A DNA stretch of 64,000 nt from Ciona intestinalis. Lineage: Eukaryota; Chordata; Ascidiacea; Phlebobranchia; Cionidae. The stretch covers positions 5,761,088 to 5,825,087 of the forward strand of contig NC_020167.2 in assembly GCF_000224145.3 (NCBI RefSeq). Reading direction: 5' to 3'. The stretch's first letter is position 1. Each line of letters begins with the position of its first letter. The position numbers and the translations under genes are program-made. Below, piece after piece: positions 10,164-21,605 of this stretch. Under the pieces are notes generated by a model. That model saw nothing but the letters and a program-made list of their open reading frames with translations, was not told the DNA's origin and made no database searches.

Positions 10164-12549
10164 ATCTATGACATGTTATTTATTGTTTCTTTTATTATAA
10201 CGTAACAAATTTCGTAATGACGTCACTTATCTAATGACGTCACACACTACGCATTGATGTCGCAATCTCCCCAAGTTTCCCACCACCTATATGAAAGCTA
10301 CGAAGGCGGAAAGATTTCGGCATAATAACCTATTGTTGACGTCATAATCGACCGATAAATAAGCGGCGAAGATCGCGTCCTCTACAATAGGAGGTGGAAC
10401 ACTCATAAAAAATCACAGCGGTAAAGCCGCTACCACACGCTGCTAACATTTATTAAGGAGACATGCTACACTCGACGTCATAATGCGCGTGACGACTATA
10501 TTGTGACGTCACAGAGAGATAAATAGGATATTTATTGCGCGGTAGAATAGAACGACGAGCAATAAAATGAAATGAATTTTGGAAATGGTAAATTAATTTA
10601 TTTTATAAGTCGTCTAAACTTTATCCATTTCCGTATAAAACACGACTTTTACCAACTGTTAATTTTTATTAACTTACCACATAAAGTAGTTTATTGGGCC
10701 GCTCTGAACGAATGGAAATCACCGTACTCTATTAAGTTGATCGACCTTTTACATTTCAATATGTTAAAAATCGTACATTAAAAAAAGATATAGTAGGATG
10801 GGGGGATGGGATACGTTTTCATTCTATTTTCTTGTCCAATTTGGTAGTAAAAAAGGAACTTTCAAAGATTTATAAAACCGCATCCTTACGACTTTCATAG
10901 ACGGATGGTAATTGTTTAAAACACGAACAGTATATTAAGATAATATTTTCTAATGGCGTCCCGTCTTCCCCCGCCCTACTATATTAAAAAGAGGCAATAT
11001 GAACCAATACTTAAGATTTTAGTTGGTGCACATCAATTACTGTTTTTATAAGTCCATGCAGACCGATGTCCATTTACCAGTGATTAAACAGGGCAATAAA
11101 ATTACGAAGAATCGCCTTGCGTCGCTGCAAACATATTTATTAGGCATTAGCAAGTGTGACGTAATAATGCCTCTTGTTCGACGTGACGGCGAGCGCTTGC
11201 TTTTGAAACACCGCGACGTCGACGAAGACGGTGTCGTAACTTAACAATAGTCTGGGGCCTATGATGTCATAATGCCCATTTGGTGCACTCGCGTGCTGTC
11301 GCCCAAAATCGCAATTAACTCGATGACACTGGCAGCATATGACGTCATAAAATGGTTGCCAGGGTCCCGGACCGAGACAGTAATTCACTTTTATGACCCG
11401 AATATCTAATGGGACCCATGATGTACACTTAGAAGCACGCAGCAACTGATTATTAATGTTGAGTGTGTTACGGATGACTGTTAATTTCACAAACAAACAA
11501 AAAAACAGAGTTCGTTGGCCTTTAGATCACTATTAGAAACAACAGTAATTGGTGGGAACTTGTTTCGGAGCGAGCCAAATAAAAAAGCTAAAACAAACAT
11601 AACAGTAAAGCTTAATTAAAATAATAAGCGTTGTTAATAAATATTAGCATATAGACCAAACACCAAATTGTGTGCAATCAGTTTTTGCATCTTTAAAACT
11701 ATTAATTTTTTATGTTCGCCGTGCGAATTTTTATTTGAATGATTCTATTAATAAAGCCTGAAATCCTAGCAATCATTTTGAGCTTCCACATTTGATATTA
11801 AAATTCTCGTATTTGTTGTTATTTATTAATGATTTTGAGTGACTTTTTTAGACTCAGTTTTTGTTTTGTTTTTCAATTATTCAAGTTCGGATGTGTGGAG
11901 ATACGGGATTAATACAATGAATGTTCAATTAAAAACACAAAAGTTTTAATTTGAATTAATGTCGGCGCTGCAGACGAGCCGAGAGCTTGTCGGATTTAAA
12001 ATGTAATCCTCCAATTTTGTCTGGCACTGACGGTGTAGATGCAATCTGAAAATGGCGACTGAGCAGGATCGGGTCGCGGCTGGAGCTCCGGCGGGCTCGG
12101 GACGCTCATAATTCCGCCGGTAATCCCCGTAACGTCGATGAAAGCGAACGCGCCGACAAAAGTGACGAAGATTAAGTGTAACAACATGGTTTAAACAAAC
12201 AGACTGGAGCAGCGGAGACGAGAGAGAGAGGGAACGTAATCGCCGCGGCCGAAGCGTGACCAAGTCGTTGTATTGTTATAATAGAAAATCGTTTTATTAT
12301 GATTTAATGAACGCGCGCTGGCGACTGAAGGATGCTGTATAATTGGGGGTAATGGGGAAATATCGGGAGAAAAAATATGGCGATCTGCGGGAGAGGATAG
12401 TCGCTTACATAATCTCTGGAGTTTAGTTGAAGCAGTTCATATTGAGAGAAGCATCCCTCAGACGAGTAGTTCGTAAATTTTAGAATATTGAAGAATAAAT
12501 AAAATATTCAAGAAATTTTTAAGAAAATTGAAAAGAGTTTAAATTAAAA
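10164..12549. other. Intergenic region QARS1-Msx, probable Msx upstream regulatory DNA
   Basis: There is no supported coding exon; the small open frames at 10572, 11023 and 11946 show no family signal. The stretch holds CRE-like palindromes, a full MITE (10789-10984) and a more GC-rich block at about 11950-12270 with GGCTGGAGCTCCGGCGGGCT and a GAGAGAGAG run. The last ~130 bases before 12550 look like an Msx leader (AGTTGAAGCAGTTCATATTG, then AT-rich). Ciona Msx is known to be driven by upstream enhancers active in dorsal epidermis and neural precursors, so those elements should lie here. I cannot point to individual sites other than the CRE-like ones. Confidence 0.5.
10789..10984 (+). mobile_element. 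MITE copy 2, full length, upstream of Msx
   Basis: Terminal inverted repeats are visible: the left end reads TATAGTAGGATGGGGGGATG and the right end CCCCCGCCCTACTATA, with outer TA dinucleotides that suggest a TA target duplication. The interior carries TTGGTAGTAAAAAAGGAACT, TTTATAAAACCGCATCCTTA and AATTGTTTAAAACACGAACA. The length of about 195 bp and the lack of an open frame identify a non-autonomous DNA element. It is the best-preserved of seven copies in the window. Confidence 0.85.
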
Positions 12550-14548
12550 ATGACAGGTAAGAAAATATTTGTATAAATTTTTTTCAGACACTTATGGTAA
12601 ATAATATTACTCAGATAATGTAACCTGTGGTTTAAGATTAGTTTTTTAACATCTTTGCGTTGCAGTAAACGAATCCGATCGCATTCAATCCTCTGTATTG
12701 TCGGAATGTGTATCCGAACCTGAAGTGACGTCATCGACAGTGACGTCACCAAAACCTAAGGAAGAGTCAATTAACCACGACAAAGATTCGAGTTTTAATA
12801 ATTCAGAAACACAAGAAAATCCACCGAAAAAAATTAAAAAGGAAAAACTTAATTTTAGGTAAGCGGTTTTGTTTAGCGCGATTCATATATGTTTTATCTT
12901 TTAACGATTTGAAACATTGCGAGTAAGGTTACTGCATAACCTAAATGCATTGTCTAATTGTTTTATTGTAACATTTTAACTCGTTTAGCTGTATAGTAAA
13001 GGGTGGGGGAAGATGGGACACCCATTTTATTCAATATTCTGTCCCAACAAACCGTACCTTATGACTCCTGTGGACCGTTGCTGTTAATTGTTTAAAAAAC
13101 GATTAATATATTTAGATATTGAGTGCTAAAGGTGTCCCTAAGGAAGAGTCCCGTCTTCCCCCACCCATTTAACTATATATATTCCTCGCTGGTTCCCTTA
13201 GACCACTTTAACTTAGTTTCCTTGGTTTTACGGAAACTTTAATTCAAACTTTTATTCCAGCATTGAATTCCTACTTTCCAAACCTGAAAGAAAAACCCGG
13301 ACACCTCCAATCCAATCCACAGATGCTTCCCTTCAACACAAACCTTATTTTTCCGGATATTTCACAAGTTACAACCCAACTTTTGACCCTTTTTCTATGT
13401 GGGGTAAATCCCATTCACCCCCCAAGCCCCAACTCGATTACCCAGCTATAACGTCAAAGGAATCGTCACCCACCAGGTCTGACGTCACAGAAACTGATGA
13501 TTGTAGTTACGAGTCGACGTCGCCGAAGTCTAATGACGTCATTCCGACGTCACCGAATGCTTTCCGTAAGTAAAACTCTGCGTTTAACTATAGAATCTTA
13601 TTTTAAATCGTTAGTTTGCAAAGGCAGTTTATAAATTTTTTAGTCCAACAGTTTTTAAAAACGCATTTTTATTCGTTACATTTACTCTTAGGGAATATTA
13701 ATAACTCCTATTTCCAAATACTATATTAAATATTAACAATATTTTAAGAGTCGTGACGACACCGGTATATATTCCTGTAAATATTGTTTATTCACTACCA
13801 AAAAGGACGATAAAAGAGAATGAAAGCATGGGCTAGCCTCAATGTAATTCATAACTCCAGCGGTTACAAAAAATAACTATTATCTTTTCTGCAGGTATAT
13901 CTAAATGTTCACTTCGTAAACACAAACCAAACCGAAAACCCCGCACACCGTTCAGCACCGAGCAACTACTTTCATTGGAACGAAGATTTCAGGACAAACA
14001 ATATCTTTCTATAGCAGAACGTGCAGAATTCTCTGCCTCTCTTGCATTATCTGAAACTCAGGTAATTTTAAAATAAATAGTTTAGCATTTAGCTATAAAT
14101 TGTGCATTTGTCCAGAATCCGAGTAGAGAATCTATTATAAATATAACGCGTATATAAAAAGGGCCATATTATAATCAGTAATATAAGCCTAATTTTAGTG
14201 AAACCTAATCTTTAAATATCATTATTTTTCTTTCAGGTGAAAATTTGGTTTCAAAACCGTCGCGCTAAAGCAAAACGTCTTCACGAAGCTGAGTTTGAAA
14301 AAGTGAAGCTGGCTGCTGCAGCAGCAGCATATACTGACTTATTACAACCGCCCACAAAACCTCACGCCTTATACCCCGGTTACGGTGTAAGAGGAATACC
14401 CACAGACCCAGCAATGCGATTGGGGCATACTGGGCCACTAGCCCGAGGTGTAACAGCATCGCCGAGCCTAAACGCATTTTCAAACTTTGCCCAGAGTCGT
14501 TGTCATCGACCAGCGACTATCTCCTACTACCCAACTGAGAGTCGATAG
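12550..14548 (+). CDS. Msx: Msx-class homeobox transcription factor, 5 exons, 327 aa
   Basis: Exons: 12550-12556 (only seven bases, ATGACAG), 12666-12858, 13261-13565, 13895-14061, 14237-14548; phases agree and the stop is TAG. The homeodomain covers about residues 181-240 and is diagnostic of Msx: [34 protein letters not shown], then [19 protein letters not shown]; Asn231 is homeodomain position 51. FSIEFLLS at about 66-73 is an EH1-like Groucho-binding motif as in other Msx proteins, implying repressor activity. An Ala run follows the homeodomain. The protein is nuclear; in tunicates Msx acts in dorsal epidermis and neural plate. The correct frame of exon 3 differs from the longest open frame there (13263-13451). 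The Ciona gene is usually called msxb. Confidence 0.97.
12992..13175 (+). mobile_element. MITE copy 3, in Msx intron 2
   Basis: The left end TATAGTAAAGGGTGGGGGAA and the right end GTCCCGTCTTCCCCCACCCA form inverted repeats, with the family interior TTGTTTAAAAAACGATTAAT. It ends about 85 bases before the exon-3 acceptor, so it supplies much of the 3' part of that intron. Confidence 0.85.
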
Positions 14549-14719
14549 TTCCTCATTTCAGTATTTTCTTTTGTCGCGAATATTTAAGCTGCTGTCTTCA
14601 CTTTTTTAGATGTCGTTTTCGGCAAACAGTTATTACTGCCGAAAGAAACGTTTTTGCGATTTTGAATATGTTGTAAATCTGCTGATGTTATATTCTCAAG
14701 AGCTTTATTTTGCACGAAT

Positions 14720-14725
14720 AATAAA
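14720..14725 (+). terminator. Candidate polyadenylation signal of Msx
   Basis: AATAAA lies about 170 bases after the Msx stop codon and is the first canonical hexamer in the 3' flank. Confidence 0.6.
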
Positions 14726-14762
14726 CTATCGTACTGTAAAAACAGCTTGTTAAAGTTTCGTA

Positions 14763-14958
14763 TACTATAGTACTATGGGGTAAGATAGGACTTCTTAAGC
14801 ACAATATACCCAAATACCATGATCGTTTTTTAATAGTTTACACCGGTGTGTGGGAGTTAAGAATGTGGTTTTATAATTCTTTAAATGTTCTTTGTTTACA
14901 ACCAAATGGGACAAGAAAATAGAATAAAAATGTGTCCCATCTTCTCGTACTTTACTAT
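14763..14958 (-). mobile_element. MITE copy 4, reverse orientation, just after Msx
   Basis: The family interior appears reversed: AAATGTTCTTTGTTTACAAC, CAAATGGGACAAGAAAATAG and TGTCCCATCTTCTCGTAC, with ends ACTATAGTACTATGGGGTAA and TTTACTATT. It lies about 40 bases beyond the Msx polyadenylation hexamer. Confidence 0.8.
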
Positions 14959-15503
14959 TTCTTCCCTTTGTTTTATGTTTTAAATTCAAAAGTGACCAAT
15001 CATTAAGTTATTATCGTTATCTGTGACGTCACAGTGCGGTTTTGAAATTGGCCAATTGGAAACGATCATGGCGAAGTTTTTATTAAACCTAATTTGTCGG
15101 TTTGGATGATAGCTATGAAATCATGTTTTGTGGTTACGGTGGCGGAATTCACCGTTTAGGTGACAAGCTTGACCTATATGTGCTTATTTCTAGCACCTTT
15201 GTGGCATGGACGCTCTATTAAATAATAAAAAGTGCATTTTTGTCTTAACACAACTTTTTTTGATGACAGAAATATTCGTTCGTAAGTTTTTGGAGACTGT
15301 TAACTGTTTTGATTGATACACATTAGTAATCTTGGTAAACATGAAATAACTACATTTTAAAATCATCAAGTAATCTACGAAGTTTTAAAAAATATTCTAT
15401 TTCATAATTGGGTGAAGTACTACGACAAGGCAAGCCTTGGGATTGAAAATTTAGGCCACAGTCGACATTTCCTCATTAAAAAACTTGTGAAGTTAAAAGT
15501 AAT

Positions 15504-15685
15504 GTAGTAGGGTGGGAAAAGATAGAACACTTTTTCATTCTACTCCGTTTTGGTACTAAACAAAAGGAAGAATTATCTCAAAGAATTATCTGACCGTATC
15601 CTCACGACTTCCATAAACCGTTGTTTAATTGCTATTTGGACGTTTAATGTGGTAAAGGTGTCCGATCTAACCCCACAGTACTATA
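15504..15685 (+). mobile_element. MITE copy 5
   Basis: The left end is TGTAGTAGGGTGGGAAAAGA, the interior has GGTACTAAACAAAAGGAAG and CGTATCCTCACGACTTCCAT, and the right end is ATCTAACCCCACAGTACTAT. It is more diverged than copies 2 and 3. Confidence 0.75.
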
Positions 15686-18338
15686 TGCCCAACGTATAAA
15701 CTGCTTCGCTTTTTAATCAGGATTACTCTTTCACCGCTTTTTCATAAAGTACAAACCAACAAGAATATCTTGGTCGACGAAACACGGGGTCTGTAACGCG
15801 TCAACGCTAAGTTACGTTGCGCTAACGTACGCTGACGTGGTGGTGTTTACTAGAGTGTTTGAAGTCGTGTAAACGGCAGATTACTTTTATCTCAAGACGA
15901 CAAATTGAACCGCTGTCCTCTGTACTTTAGGAAAGACGACCCGTCAAAATTTTATACGAAACAGATATGGCGGTGTATTTTTTTTGAAGTTGGATTTTCA
16001 GGGCATTATGCGTCATACAGACAACTGTGGCTTTTTCCTTTGAATTCGATTTTTTTAGTGGAAATAATTAATCATTTAACATATATTATGACGTCATATT
16101 AGAACTTCCTGTGTGTAGGATGCACGCTCGGTGATTGGCCAACGAGGTGTGACGTCACATGTGTCGCGATTCGAAATCATCCATGCGTGTCTCGATGACG
16201 TAATTGGGTCACGTGTCGACGCTAATCCGGTGAATGATGTGGTTTGGAATTGAACTTTCATTATGACGTCACAAGCGAATACAAGGAACAATTGTGACGT
16301 AACACTCATAACTACGAAAGAGAATCGCACGTTTTAATCGTGGAATTATAAAGTAAGATCTTAATTTTCGCATGTTTTGTAATTGTACCACTATATAATA
16401 TCACGGGCTTTTAATTATGAAGCCCGGTCACAAGAAACACATTTACAATGTACTGTCGTTGGTAAGAAAGCAAGTACGTTCGCGCGCCCGGCTGTTTAGA
16501 AACACTCATTAAGTCTTAAATAATGATAGAGTGCGCTCCCATCAAAGCAATTCCCAAGCTTAATGACCTATCATTGGTAACTGTTATTATAATAGACTTT
16601 GGTTGGACGATGTAAGTTAACTTTAATGAGGTATTCGAACCTCGTCGACTACAATTTTATGGCGATTGTGACGTAGCAACGCGCTGGTCTGTGACGTCAC
16701 TATGGAGTTAAATTTTCGCTAAAAAAGGCGTTGCTTGCATACGCGTAAATTGGATCGGTAGTTTTTTTTAACATGAATTAAAATGTATAGAATATATGGC
16801 ACTGTTGTGTAATATGGAAACCCTCAGCAAACAATATCCGATAATTAATAATCGTATTTTTAACAAAAAATGAATTTACGGTTATAGTTCTGTAATATTC
16901 TTTGTAAAAGATAATGCACACAGCACAACCTTGTTTAGCACAAAAACGTACACTTAATGTGTACGAATTTCAATCTAGCGATGGTAAACAAACATGTTGT
17001 GCTTTTTCATTTGACGGAAGTTCACACATGACAAATTACGATGAATATTTGCAACCTGCGAAGCGGAAAATTGTCGTTGGTAATTGAAGAGTCGTATTTC
17101 AAAGAAAAATCCCGAATTATGAAAAATAAACCAAATCCCGTCTTTACTATAACGGTCTTCAAAGGCTCGGTAGCCATAATATAAATCCGGGTTTCGAATC
17201 CTGGATCCAGGGAACAAAAAAACGCCGTATTCAAAGCGGTAATAAGACAATTTCGGAAGCCTACGGATTTAAATTGGTGAATTAAAATTGAAAAACGAAA
17301 ATGTTCTACGTTCGACTGCTGCTGGTCCAGCGCTCGGCCATTTTTAGGCTTTTCGACAAATTGTTTTTGAATTACTTAACGACCTTAAACGAGCTTTGAA
17401 ATGAGAGGCGACGTGTTCGTTTCTTTTTCAAACAAAGTGAATCGCTTTGCTAGGGCTACTGTGTGACGTCATAATGACAGGGCGCGGTTTCGCGAATTTG
17501 TATTGGGCGTAATAACTGATCGAATAAAGACTGAATAATTGTCTGTTCTGCTGTTGTACAAAAACGTAACAAAATATTGTTGGTTGGGGTAAGATGGTTC
17601 ATGTTTTTGCTCTCATTTATCGTCTAACATCTAACTTATAGTTAACAAGGAATATACTATAACAAAATCCCCACCTTGCTGTAACATAAAATTTATTTAA
17701 CTCTTTAAATACGATAACGAAGATTGAATAATTAAAACATATGGGAGAAATTAACAACACAACCTTAGCCGTTAAAACACGGTATGGGTAAAAACTGCTT
17801 GAGGCAAAGCGTTCAGCAAAGCTTGTCGCTGCTAAACAGGTTACAAACAGGCTACAAACAGGCCAAGCCAAAAGGTAATTAACCAACCGCTATTTTAAAA
17901 AATAGAACCAATTTTAACTTCAAGTTAAAAAATTAAAAACGGCCATGTTTTTTAAATATTAAACAGGAATTTTGTCACGGTAAAAAAATAAATGAATTTT
18001 CGCACTGCCCTATAGAAACGGTGCCAGGGGTCATTTTTGAAACCGAAATCCTTAAAACCTGTCCCTTCCAGTTAGTGGTTTATTATGAACAGTTAGCAAC
18101 CGATCTATTGTCCTGTTTTCCAATTTCCAACTCGTATTAATAATTTATAGAGTGGAGTTAACTAAGTGCCAGTTGTATCCTGTTACGCTCTCAATATCGA
18201 GACGTTACAAAACCCTTTGTCCACTCTTCCACACTATAGCATTTTAAACACGACAATTTTTAACCACAATGTTACATTTTGACTTCTAACTTAGCCAGGG
18301 TTATGTAGTTTTCCTCTGTAGAATACACTGCGGCAAAA

Positions 18339-21300
18339 ATGCGGCCTATATTTTGTGTTGTCGTCGAAATTTGGCTTTTGTTCGGTTGTTGCGAAAGGTA
18401 ATATAACAGTTTTATATTTTTGTTAATTTTTTTAGAGTTGTAGTAATAAACTATTATAGGCATAAACGATATTTGATTTTAAAAGTAAAATAAGAAGTCA
18501 CATAAGTACTCGTAGTATCGGCCAAATACTCGTATTAAATGTTTTATTATTATCTATTTATTTGTTATATCATTACATACTCTATTACAATTGTGTATAA
18601 CATTATCACTTACTGAATAAACTCTGAACAAAATTTTACAAATGCTAGTAAGAGTGAATGTACCATGAATAAAATTAAACGTTATACACTTTGTAGCGCT
18701 TGGATACAGTCAAGTTCACCCCAAAGAGTTTTATCTATGATAGGAATGATTGATGATGGTTTTTTTCCTGCCGGAGTGGTTGAAATTTTAGACATCGATG
18801 TATTTGGTCCAGCTTTGTACTGGCGGTGAGTAATTTTGCATTCAGAAAAGACTGATTCATGATGTGGCTGGCGCACCTGCCTCTAGCCAAGGTAATTGTG
18901 TTCGAGACTCGATGCTGCTGTCATTATAGGTGTAGCACAACGGCACATAATCCCACAATGTGTATGTGTCCTTGGACTGTGTTAGTCGCTAAACACTTAA
19001 TCATTGCGTGTTCTTCATTGGCGAGCGAGTAAATTTTAATTGATTATTGACGTGCGGCGATGTAACAACGCATAACAACAAACAACGCATAACAACGGTG
19101 TAACAACGCATGTTACTTACTTCGCAACTTGCAAGCGGACGAGAGGTGCATGCGAAAAGACACCCGTGTTATAACTTTCTTATAACTTTACGAAGATAAT
19201 AAGTAGTTATCCCTATCGTTTAATCGCGAACTCTTTTCCTTTAATTATTTCGTTAACATTTTTTTCAGAAAGAACTTTTCCGCACCGCACGAGTTTGCAA
19301 TTCCTTTACCTTTCGGAGCTCGATCTTTGGCGTTCGACAGAAGACGGTTTTTCATTGTACGTGATGGGGAGGTTTACTCAAAGAACAATCTCTACCGTAA
19401 TACAGATTACGTGCTCTTTGGGGGATACCTGTTTTGGATAGAGATGAGGATAAAACAAGAGGAGCAATGCAACATCAATGGGTTGCGGCCCGGATTCAAT
19501 TTTCAAAATAATCTAAAACAAGGAACAGTAAGCAGGTAAATTTCACGTACACAGTTATATTGAATGAATGAATGTAACTTACTTTATCCTCGCGTGGCAG
19601 GAAAATGACAGCCGTTATAACACGAGTGTTCTGTTTCATTCACCTCGTACCAACCTATAGGCTACCATGTATGTTACTTTGTGGGTGATTGCGAGCAACT
19701 CGCGGGGACAAGATGTTTGAACAGAAAATTTATGTAATAACGACTGTCGTTGCCCTTTTACGCGAGAATAAACGAACCATCATTCATTTATTTATTTATT
19801 TTTTTGCTTCTTCTTTTTGGAGGTATAATACTTAGCTTCTCGGCCTGTAACTATATTCCAAAAACATCGCATTTACTGAATCGCATTTATTGACCGTTTT
19901 AAATTTGTCGCTGCGTAATGGGGAAATACCCAATACGTAACCGGGGAATACCTGTAACATGGAAATACCCTAAGAAAGATTGACAAAACGTCTTTTGCTT
20001 TACGTGCAGATATAACTCTAATTTATAAATGTTTTATTTTTAGCACACCCGAACCAGGTCTCTGCTCAGCTGCTATAGATCCAATTTTCTCCGAGGATAG
20101 ACTAAGCATTCCAATAGAAACTATACGCAAAAATGGAATGCTATATTTTGGGGAGGTTTACAATAAATTCAAATTAGAGCACAGCGATGGAGACTTAAGT
20201 GCAGTTACTAAAATGTGGAAAACATGGGATATGGTATTGATAAGTTTATTTGTTTTTTTAATGGCTGCTGCATTAGGATGGTTGTATACGTGGTCGGCCT
20301 GCTTGCCTGCCTGCCTGGAGTCCAGAGGTTTGATACATATTTAAAGCGACTAGCATTGTAGACATTTGTGTTGTTTTGTTAAACATTTAATAGCAATTGC
20401 CCCAAACCAGTGCTCCCTTATTGGTTGTCAAAATTGTTATCCAGACGTAAAAAAATTCCACATCAAAATAATTAACCGAAAAGTTGCATACCTGATAACT
20501 CATAAGTAGGCGAGGCCTGTGAAACGTAACACCCCTGTTATAATGGTTATCGGTACCGGCCACAATAAATATTCACCAACAAAGTTGCATACATAAAACT
20601 TATAAGGAGGCACAAGGTGTATACTGAACAGAACAACTATGTTATAATGACTGTCGGTGCACGCCACAACAAGTTGTATTCTTACATTTATTTAGTTACT
20701 CTAACACGATTAATGTATTTCCACCAGTACACAGCTGAAGGACAAAGATTTATATCCATCCACCATACCACTGAATTTAAATCCATTTCCCGGACAGGCA
20801 TTCTCTCCAATTACCAAGTAGTTCGCATTCCCAATAATCTTGCTTTACCCCCCACTTTACGTTATGCCTACAATGAAGTTATACGTTGGACCACTCTGAC
20901 GTCATTCTACATTAGTAATGACTTTATATATGTTGGCCTTGGTTTGGATGGCTCAGTGTATGTGAGATCAACCTATTTTGACATCATTGTAAAGGTATTG
21001 TAGTCTCTTACTGGAAATAAGGCATTATGTAGGTTAACTACTGTCATTAAAATCCTATAGTGTGGGCAACTTCATACACACCTTGTAGAAAAGTGTAAAC
21101 TTTAAACATTTGGGGGTCTAAGTTACTCTGTTTGAAGAATCGATTATTAAATGGTTTTTAAATTAGAGCACATACCATCTTGGCAAAAATGCCCAGCCTA
21201 GCAGCATCAAGCTTAGATACCATAGATGGACCCACATGCGTTATTGGTTGCTGATAACAGACCATATAAATCCCCTACTTTAACATAACAGACCATATAA

Positions 21301-21605
21301 ATCTCTTAAGATAACAGACCATATAAATAACTTTCTTTTCAAGTCAAATGAATCAACAATCGGTGCGGTCTATTTGCAAATCATGTTTAAGTCTAAATCT
21401 TAAGTCACTTTGGACCCTTAAGAACTTCACTAAAATAACAACACATAAATTTTAATTTTAGTTTTAAGGTTAACATTTTATTAATTTCCGTTGATTTAGG
21501 TTGATAATCCACCTCTGCACTTGGGGGAACTCACGTTCAGCCACAACAGTATCATTGGTGTGGACACCAGAAATCAACTTCATACTTCTAGTGATTTTAT
21601 ACAAG
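18339..21605 (+). CDS. Polycystin-like gene, exons 1-6: signal peptide and unrecognised N-terminal domain
   Basis: Exon 1 (18339-18397) encodes MRPIFCVVVEIWLLFGCCE, a good signal peptide, and joins in phase 2 to exon 2 (18697-18825). A strong acceptor, TTTTCCTCTGTAG, sits 16 bases before the ATG, which suits spliced-leader trans-splicing. Exons 2-6 give about 320 residues that I cannot assign to a family. Short phrases such as FIVRDGEVYSK, YVGLGLDGSVYVRS and IIGVDTRNQLHTSSD have the look of beta-propeller (tectonin-like) blades, but this is only a composition-level impression. Exon 6 ends at donor CAAG|GTGAAA; if unspliced, translation would stop at 21619. The join to exon 7 (acceptor after a long T run, CTGTAG|AATATA) keeps frame. 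Confidence 0.65.

Larger units (their letters stand above)
9504..17471. promoter_or_regulatory. Field of CRE-type TGACGTCA palindromes spanning the Msx locus
   Basis: I counted 17 exact TGACGTCA octamers, starting at 9504, 9941, 10218, 10235, 10337, 10504, 11340, 12726, 12741, 13480, 13534, 15024, 16089, 16150, 16264, 16692 and 17464. Elsewhere in the window I found one (20897). Several extend to TGACGTCATAAT(G) or ATTGTGACGTCA, and near-matches such as TGACGTAATAATG (11158) and CGACGTCATAATG (10473) are common. Four lie in Msx exons and one in a QARS1 exon; the rest are non-coding. TGACGTCA is the full-site palindrome bound by CREB/ATF-family bZIP proteins, but whether these sites are bound is unknown. 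The extended similarity could equally reflect an old dispersed repeat. Confidence 0.6.
14726..18338. other. Intergenic region Msx to polycystin-like gene
   Basis: I find no exon with family support. The stretch contains MITE copies 4, 5 and a fragment of a sixth (about 17580-17620), six CRE-type palindromes, and AT-rich DNA. The minus-strand open frames at 16975-17250 and 17617-17886 have no recognisable composition or splice context. A tRNA-like phrase GGGTTTCGAATCCTGG (about 17190) has no cloverleaf around it. Distal Msx elements and the promoter of the giant gene could both be here. Confidence 0.5.

Noticed and set aside
11140..11496. 118-residue minus-strand open frame between QARS1 and Msx
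   Set aside because: There is no family resemblance, no splice context, and it overlaps CRE-like repeat sequence. I treat it as chance.
13263..13451. Open frame beginning [15 protein letters not shown]
   Set aside because: It is the wrong frame over Msx exon 3. The splice phase from exon 2 and the Msx EH1-like motif place the real frame at 13262, one base upstream.
17150..17225. tRNA-like phrase GGGTTTCGAATCCTGG
   Set aside because: The T-loop would be eight bases and no acceptor, D or anticodon arms can be drawn around it. It is probably a decayed repeat.
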